In this document: positions 60,370-64,000 of the stretch, piece after piece
Position numbering within the stretch: position 1 is the stretch's first letter
How the letters are laid out: each line of letters starts with the position of its first letter
Assembly: GCF_014201335.1 (NCBI RefSeq)
Contig: NZ_JACHEB010000006.1
Span: 62,001-126,000, forward strand
Direction of reading: 5' to 3'
DNA from: Tunturiibacter gelidiferens
GTDB lineage: Bacteria; Acidobacteriota; Terriglobia; Terriglobales; Acidobacteriaceae
DNA: 64,000 nt
The notes under the pieces: generated by a model
Told to the model about the DNA's origin: nothing
The model's input: only the letters and a program-made list of their open reading frames with translations
Database searches by the model: none
Position numbers and translations under genes: made by a program

Positions 60370-63300
60370 ATGCGTTTAGTCCTTGCAGCTCTGAGTCGTC
60401 CTCTCACCGTGATCGTCGCGTTGATTGCGATCATCGCTGGATTCTTTATTGCGGTCGGGAGGATGCGCATGGACATCTTCCCAGAGGTTGGCAATCCTGT
60501 GATCTACGTCGCCCAGCCCTACGGCGGCATGACGCCCGCGCAGATGGAAGGATTCCTCACGTACTACTACGAGTATCACTTCCTCTACATCACAGGCATT
60601 CAGTCGGTGGATAGCAAGAGTGTTCAAAGCGCAGCTCTGATGAAACTGACCTTCCGCGAAGGAACGAACATGCAGCAGGCGATGGCTGAGACAGTCGGCT
60701 ATGTAAATCGCGCGCGCGCCTTTATGCCGGCTGGTACAGTCCCACCCTTCATCACGCGTTTCGATCCTGGAAGTGTTGCCGTTGGTCTTCTCCTGTTTAC
60801 AAGCAACAGTCACACGCAAGGCGAGCTGCAAAATATCGCTCTGAATCAGGTACGCCCGCTGTTTGCGACCCTCCCCGGCGTCTCAGCGCCTCCCCCTTTT
60901 GGCGGGAACCAGCGCACTATCGTTGTCACGCTCGATCCTGACAAACTCAAGCAATATGGTGTCTCTCCTGAACAGGCGATCGCGGCGGTAACCAGCGGTA
61001 CGGTCGTATCGCCCTCGGGCAATCTCTACGATGGCACTCTGAATCGCATCGTTCGAACAAACTCGACGCTAGGCCCGGAGCTCAACGATTTGATGAGTGC
61101 TCCGATCCATCCTCGCTCTGGAGCGAACGTTTATCTGCGCGACATCGGAACCATCGAAAATGGTACGGATATAGTTACGGCTTACGCGCACGTCGATGGT
61201 CACCGTACGGTCTATATCCCGGTTACAAAGCGTTCGGACGCATCCACTCTGGCAGTGATTCAGGCGGTAAAGGCGGCAATCCCGAGCTTTAAAAAGGTTA
61301 TGCCAGATGACGTCGATGTCCAGCTAGCCTTCGATCAGTCCGGCTACGTATCGAATGCCATCAGTGGTCTAGTCAGAGAAGCGGCGCTTGGCGCGATCCT
61401 TACCGGACTAGTTGTCCTGTTATTTCTGAGAGACTGGCGCGGGGCTCTGATTGTCGTGGCCAATATCCCGTTCGCTCTCTTTACTGCCGTACTCCTCTTG
61501 TGGGCGACAGGCCAGACGATCAACATCATGACCCTGGGTGGATTGGCACTCGCGGTTGGAGTCCTCGTGGACGAGGCAACGGTCGAAGTCGAAAACATCC
61601 ATACGCAGTTGCTTCCAGGTGTCTCTCGGGCAAGAGCGGTTCTCGAAGCCTGCCGCCGCACTGTTCTGGCGCGTCTCCTTTCGATGCTCTGCGTGCTGGC
61701 AGTGTTTGTTCCGTCCTTTTTCATGAACGGGCTGGGACGACAACTCTTTGTCCCGTTGTCTCTCGCCGTGGGCTTCGCGATGGTCGCCTCATACTTTCTG
61801 TCGAGCAGTCTAGTGCCGGTCTTCGCCACGTGGATCATGAAGGAGTCGCATAAGGGAGCAGAGAAAGAAGGCAGCTTCGGCAAGTTGAGAACACGCTATG
61901 AACGGTATCTGAATGTCATATTGGATCGCCGTTGGCCCATCATCATCGGATACTTTGCGGTGACCGCACTCATTCTCGTTTTGGTCGCGCCTCGCATCGG
62001 AAGTGAGATATTTCCGGATTCCAATGGACCTGTTCTAAGGATGCGGCTTAAGGCGCCCATTGGGACGAGAATCGAAGAGACAGAGCCTATGGTGATGCAG
62101 GCTCTCGATCTGATCCGCAAGACAGCGGGCAAGGATAACGTAGAGATCACCTCCGACTATGTTGGCGTTCAACCATCAAGCTATCCAGTCAATCTCATTC
62201 ATCTCTTCACAAGCGGCCCGGAAGAGGCTCTGGTGCAGGTCCAACTCCGGCCTGGACATCCCGACGATGAGAAGCTACGAGAGGATCTTCGCGCCGCGTT
62301 TCACAAAGAGATGCCGAAGCTCACAGTGGCATTCGAAGCAGGGGACATCATTTCTCAGGTTATGAGCTTCGGATCGCCCACGCCCATTCAGATCGACGTT
62401 CAAGGCGTAGATATCGATCAGGACTACTCGTATCTCACAAAAGTGGAAACCGACCTTCGCAAGCTCGACTTCCTGCGGGACGTTTCCATCGTTCAGCCTC
62501 ACCTCTATCCCACGGTCGAGGTGACGGTAAACCGCGATTATGCTGGCCAGTTCGGTCTGACGATGGCCGACGTGACGAACTCCCTGACGCCGGCTACAGG
62601 CTCGTCTCGATTCACAGCGCCCAACTACTGGCGCGATCCCAGGACGGGTAACGCATTTCAGATTCAAGTGCAACTTCCCCCAAACCGCATGCAAGGTCTC
62701 GGCGCGCTTTCTACCTTGCCGCTGATGCGCGATGGACAATCTCAGCCGCAGCTTGATCAGGTTGCCAAGCTCGAATACGGGACGATGCCCGAGATGATCG
62801 AACGCTTGAGCGGGCAGCGGATCGTCAGCGTCACTGCCAACCTGCACGGAATGCCTCTTGGCGAAGCTCGGAATCGCATCGCCGCACTCTTGAAGAACCT
62901 TCCAGCGCCTCCAAAGGGTTCAACCATTGCGGTACGAGGACAAATACCCGCTCTTGAAGAGACAATATCGGGCCTGCGCACAGGGCTCCTTTTGGCCATC
63001 GCCGCAATATTCTTGCTGCTCATGGCGAACTTCCAATCTCTTCGTCTTCCTCTCGCCATACTGTCGACAATTCCAGGTGTCCTCTGCGGTGTGGTTCTTA
63101 TGCTGCGCTTCACAGGAACCACTCTCAATATTCAGTCCTTCATGGGAGCGATCATGGCAGTCGGCATTTCGGTCGCGAACTCCATCCTCCTGGTCAGCTT
63201 CGCAGAACAGGCAAGGCACCAGAATGAAGATGTCGAAACCGCAACCCGGACGGGAGCAACGAGCCGCATTCGGGCAATTTTGATGACAGCGACCGCCATG

Positions 63301-63516
63301 ATATGCGGCATGATTCCCATGGCAATTGGCTTTGGAGAAGGAAGTGCTCAATCCGCTCCACTTGCCAGGGCTGTTATAGGAGGACTTGTCTTGTCTACAT
63401 TGACGACCCTCACGGTGCTTCCGGCTATCTATGCGTTGCTGCAACGCAAAGCGTCCACCACCTCAAATTCACTCAATCCCGAAGATCCATCGAGCCGATA
63501 CTATGTTCATCCATAA
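60370..63516 (+). CDS. RND efflux permease
   Basis: A 1048-residue tripartite efflux pump of the HAE1/HME-like RND family with twelve predicted helices and two large periplasmic loops. The proton-relay segment in TM4 reads LAVGVLVDEATVEVEN, so the pair is Asp-Glu rather than the Asp-Asp of AcrB. The N-terminus RLVLAALSRPLTVIVALIAI and the C-terminal VGISVANSILLVSFAEQAR fit. Substrate unknown; metal or hydrophobic drugs are both possible. It lies 18 bases after the TolC gene and overlaps the MFP gene by 14 bases. Confidence 0.94.
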   Translation: MRLVLAALSRPLTVIVALIAIIAGFFIAVGRMRMDIFPEVGNPVIYVAQPYGGMTPAQMEGFLTYYYEYHFLYITGIQSVDSKSVQSAALMKLTFREGTNMQQAMAETVGYVNRARAFMPAGTVPPFITRFDPGSVAVGLLLFTSNSHTQGELQNIALNQVRPLFATLPGVSAPPPFGGNQRTIVVTLDPDKLKQYGVSPEQAIAAVTSGTVVSPSGNLYDGTLNRIVRTNSTLGPELNDLMSAPIHPRSGANVYLRDIGTIENGTDIVTAYAHVDGHRTVYIPVTKRSDASTLAVIQAVKAAIPSFKKVMPDDVDVQLAFDQSGYVSNAISGLVREAALGAILTGLVVLLFLRDWRGALIVVANIPFALFTAVLLLWATGQTINIMTLGGLALAVGVLVDEATVEVENIHTQLLPGVSRARAVLEACRRTVLARLLSMLCVLAVFVPSFFMNGLGRQLFVPLSLAVGFAMVASYFLSSSLVPVFATWIMKESHKGAEKEGSFGKLRTRYERYLNVILDRRWPIIIGYFAVTALILVLVAPRIGSEIFPDSNGPVLRMRLKAPIGTRIEETEPMVMQALDLIRKTAGKDNVEITSDYVGVQPSSYPVNLIHLFTSGPEEALVQVQLRPGHPDDEKLREDLRAAFHKEMPKLTVAFEAGDIISQVMSFGSPTPIQIDVQGVDIDQDYSYLTKVETDLRKLDFLRDVSIVQPHLYPTVEVTVNRDYAGQFGLTMADVTNSLTPATGSSRFTAPNYWRDPRTGNAFQIQVQLPPNRMQGLGALSTLPLMRDGQSQPQLDQVAKLEYGTMPEMIERLSGQRIVSVTANLHGMPLGEARNRIAALLKNLPAPPKGSTIAVRGQIPALEETISGLRTGLLLAIAAIFLLLMANFQSLRLPLAILSTIPGVLCGVVLMLRFTGTTLNIQSFMGAIMAVGISVANSILLVSFAEQARHQNEDVETATRTGATSRIRAILMTATAMICGMIPMAIGFGEGSAQSAPLARAVIGGLVLSTLTTLTVLPAIYALLQRKASTTSNSLNPEDPSSRYYVHP

Positions 63517-64000
63517 ACGCATCTGCCTTGTCTTCCCTTTGGTGTGCTGCCTCTCAGCCTTCTCTCAGAGTCTTGCGCACGTGGAGATGGTAAAGGTCGA
63601 GAGCCGTCCATCCGCTCGAACGGTGCCTCTGACGGCCGAGCTCGCGCCATTCTTGCAGACTGATATTGAAGCCCGCGCTCCTGGATATGTGGAGAAAGTA
63701 CTAGTTGATCGGGGCAGCCAGGTCCACAAGGGGCAGCTATTGGTTCAGCTCTCCGCGCCAGAAATCAATTCGCAGACGGCAGCTTCAGAGGCAAACCTCC
63801 ATCAGGCGGAAGCCGAAGCTGCTCAGGCCGAAGCTCAAGAAGCCGCAGCCGAAAGCACCTCGACGAAGCTGCAAGAGGCTGCTAAGACTCCCGGTGCCGT
63901 AGCGGGAAATGAACTGTTGCAGGCCCAAAAGCAGCGGGATGCGGCGAAAGCATTAGTCGATAGCCGAAGAGCCGCGGTTCGAACCGCGAAAGAACGTCTC
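63503..64000 (+). CDS. membrane fusion protein (HlyD/AcrA-like), 3' end outside window
   Basis: The ATG at 63503 lies inside the RND gene (14-base overlap) and the frame stays open to the window end, giving the first 166 residues. A signal peptide (CLVFPLVCCLSAFSQS) is followed by the biotinyl-like segment EARAPGYVEKVLVDRGSQVH, typical of MFP proteins, then an Ala/Glu/Gln-rich coiled helix. It links the RND pump to the TolC-type channel. Confidence 0.88.
   Translation, partial: MFIHKRICLVFPLVCCLSAFSQSLAHVEMVKVESRPSARTVPLTAELAPFLQTDIEARAPGYVEKVLVDRGSQVHKGQLLVQLSAPEINSQTAASEANLHQAEAEAAQAEAQEAAAESTSTKLQEAAKTPGAVAGNELLQAQKQRDAAKALVDSRRAAVRTAKERL

Noticed and set aside
1-64000. CRISPR arrays, insertion sequences, phage genes
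   Set aside because: No regularly spaced repeats, transposase or phage structural proteins were recognised by reading both strands.

Overview
The window looks like chromosomal DNA from an acidobacterium of the Terriglobia/Acidobacteriaceae type (Granulicella, Edaphobacter and Terriglobus relatives). This is inferred from a hopanoid operon, a very large TonB-type receptor with an N-terminal carboxypeptidase-like domain, a Tat-exported phosphoesterase coupled to haem proteins and an ECF sigma factor, and the general style of the proteins. No rRNA, tRNA, IS element, prophage or CRISPR array was recognised. Both window edges cut genes: squalene-hopene cyclase on the left and a membrane fusion protein on the right.

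Region by region. 0-6.1 kb: a forward hopanoid operon (shc, hpnH, an unknown 148-residue gene, hpnA, hpnG, a zinc alcohol dehydrogenase). 6.1-10.6 kb: a reverse-strand NtrC-type regulator and a large PDZ/7TM/GAF/PAS histidine kinase. 10.9-26 kb: housekeeping and general metabolism (two alpha/beta hydrolases, an M20 peptidase, a YdcF-like protein, dnaE, accA, a CPBP protease, a 59-residue zinc ribbon, an amidinotransferase-fold protein, pyrF, a gluzincin/TPR protein). 26-32 kb: htpG, then a tightly packed reverse operon of metallophosphoesterase, two c-type haem proteins, ECF sigma and zinc anti-sigma, then a truncated haemoglobin. 32-38 kb: an isochorismatase-fold protein, an ArsR regulator with an SDR, thiD, thiS, a glycosyltransferase and an acyltransferase. 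38.5-42 kb: the large TonB-type receptor.

42-64 kb has an accessory and metal-related character. It holds a histidine-rich secreted peptide, a frame-shifted MbfA-like ferritin/VIT iron exporter, a multicopper oxidase with an outer-membrane partner, a YceI protein, an FAD reductase, a type III polyketide synthase with a methyltransferase, a two-component system, an arsenic module (arsC, arsM, arsR, acr3) with compact divergent promoters, and a PadR-TolC-RND-MFP efflux operon.

The two most promising systems are the five-gene operon joining a phosphoesterase and haem proteins to ECF sigma/anti-sigma (28.06-31.34 kb), and the set of type III PKS, methyltransferase, FAD reductase, YceI and multicopper oxidase genes on one strand (44.4-51.9 kb), which could make and oxidise a phenolic or quinone lipid. 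Two genes in this second area carry apparent single-base losses, so they are either real pseudogenes or sequence errors.
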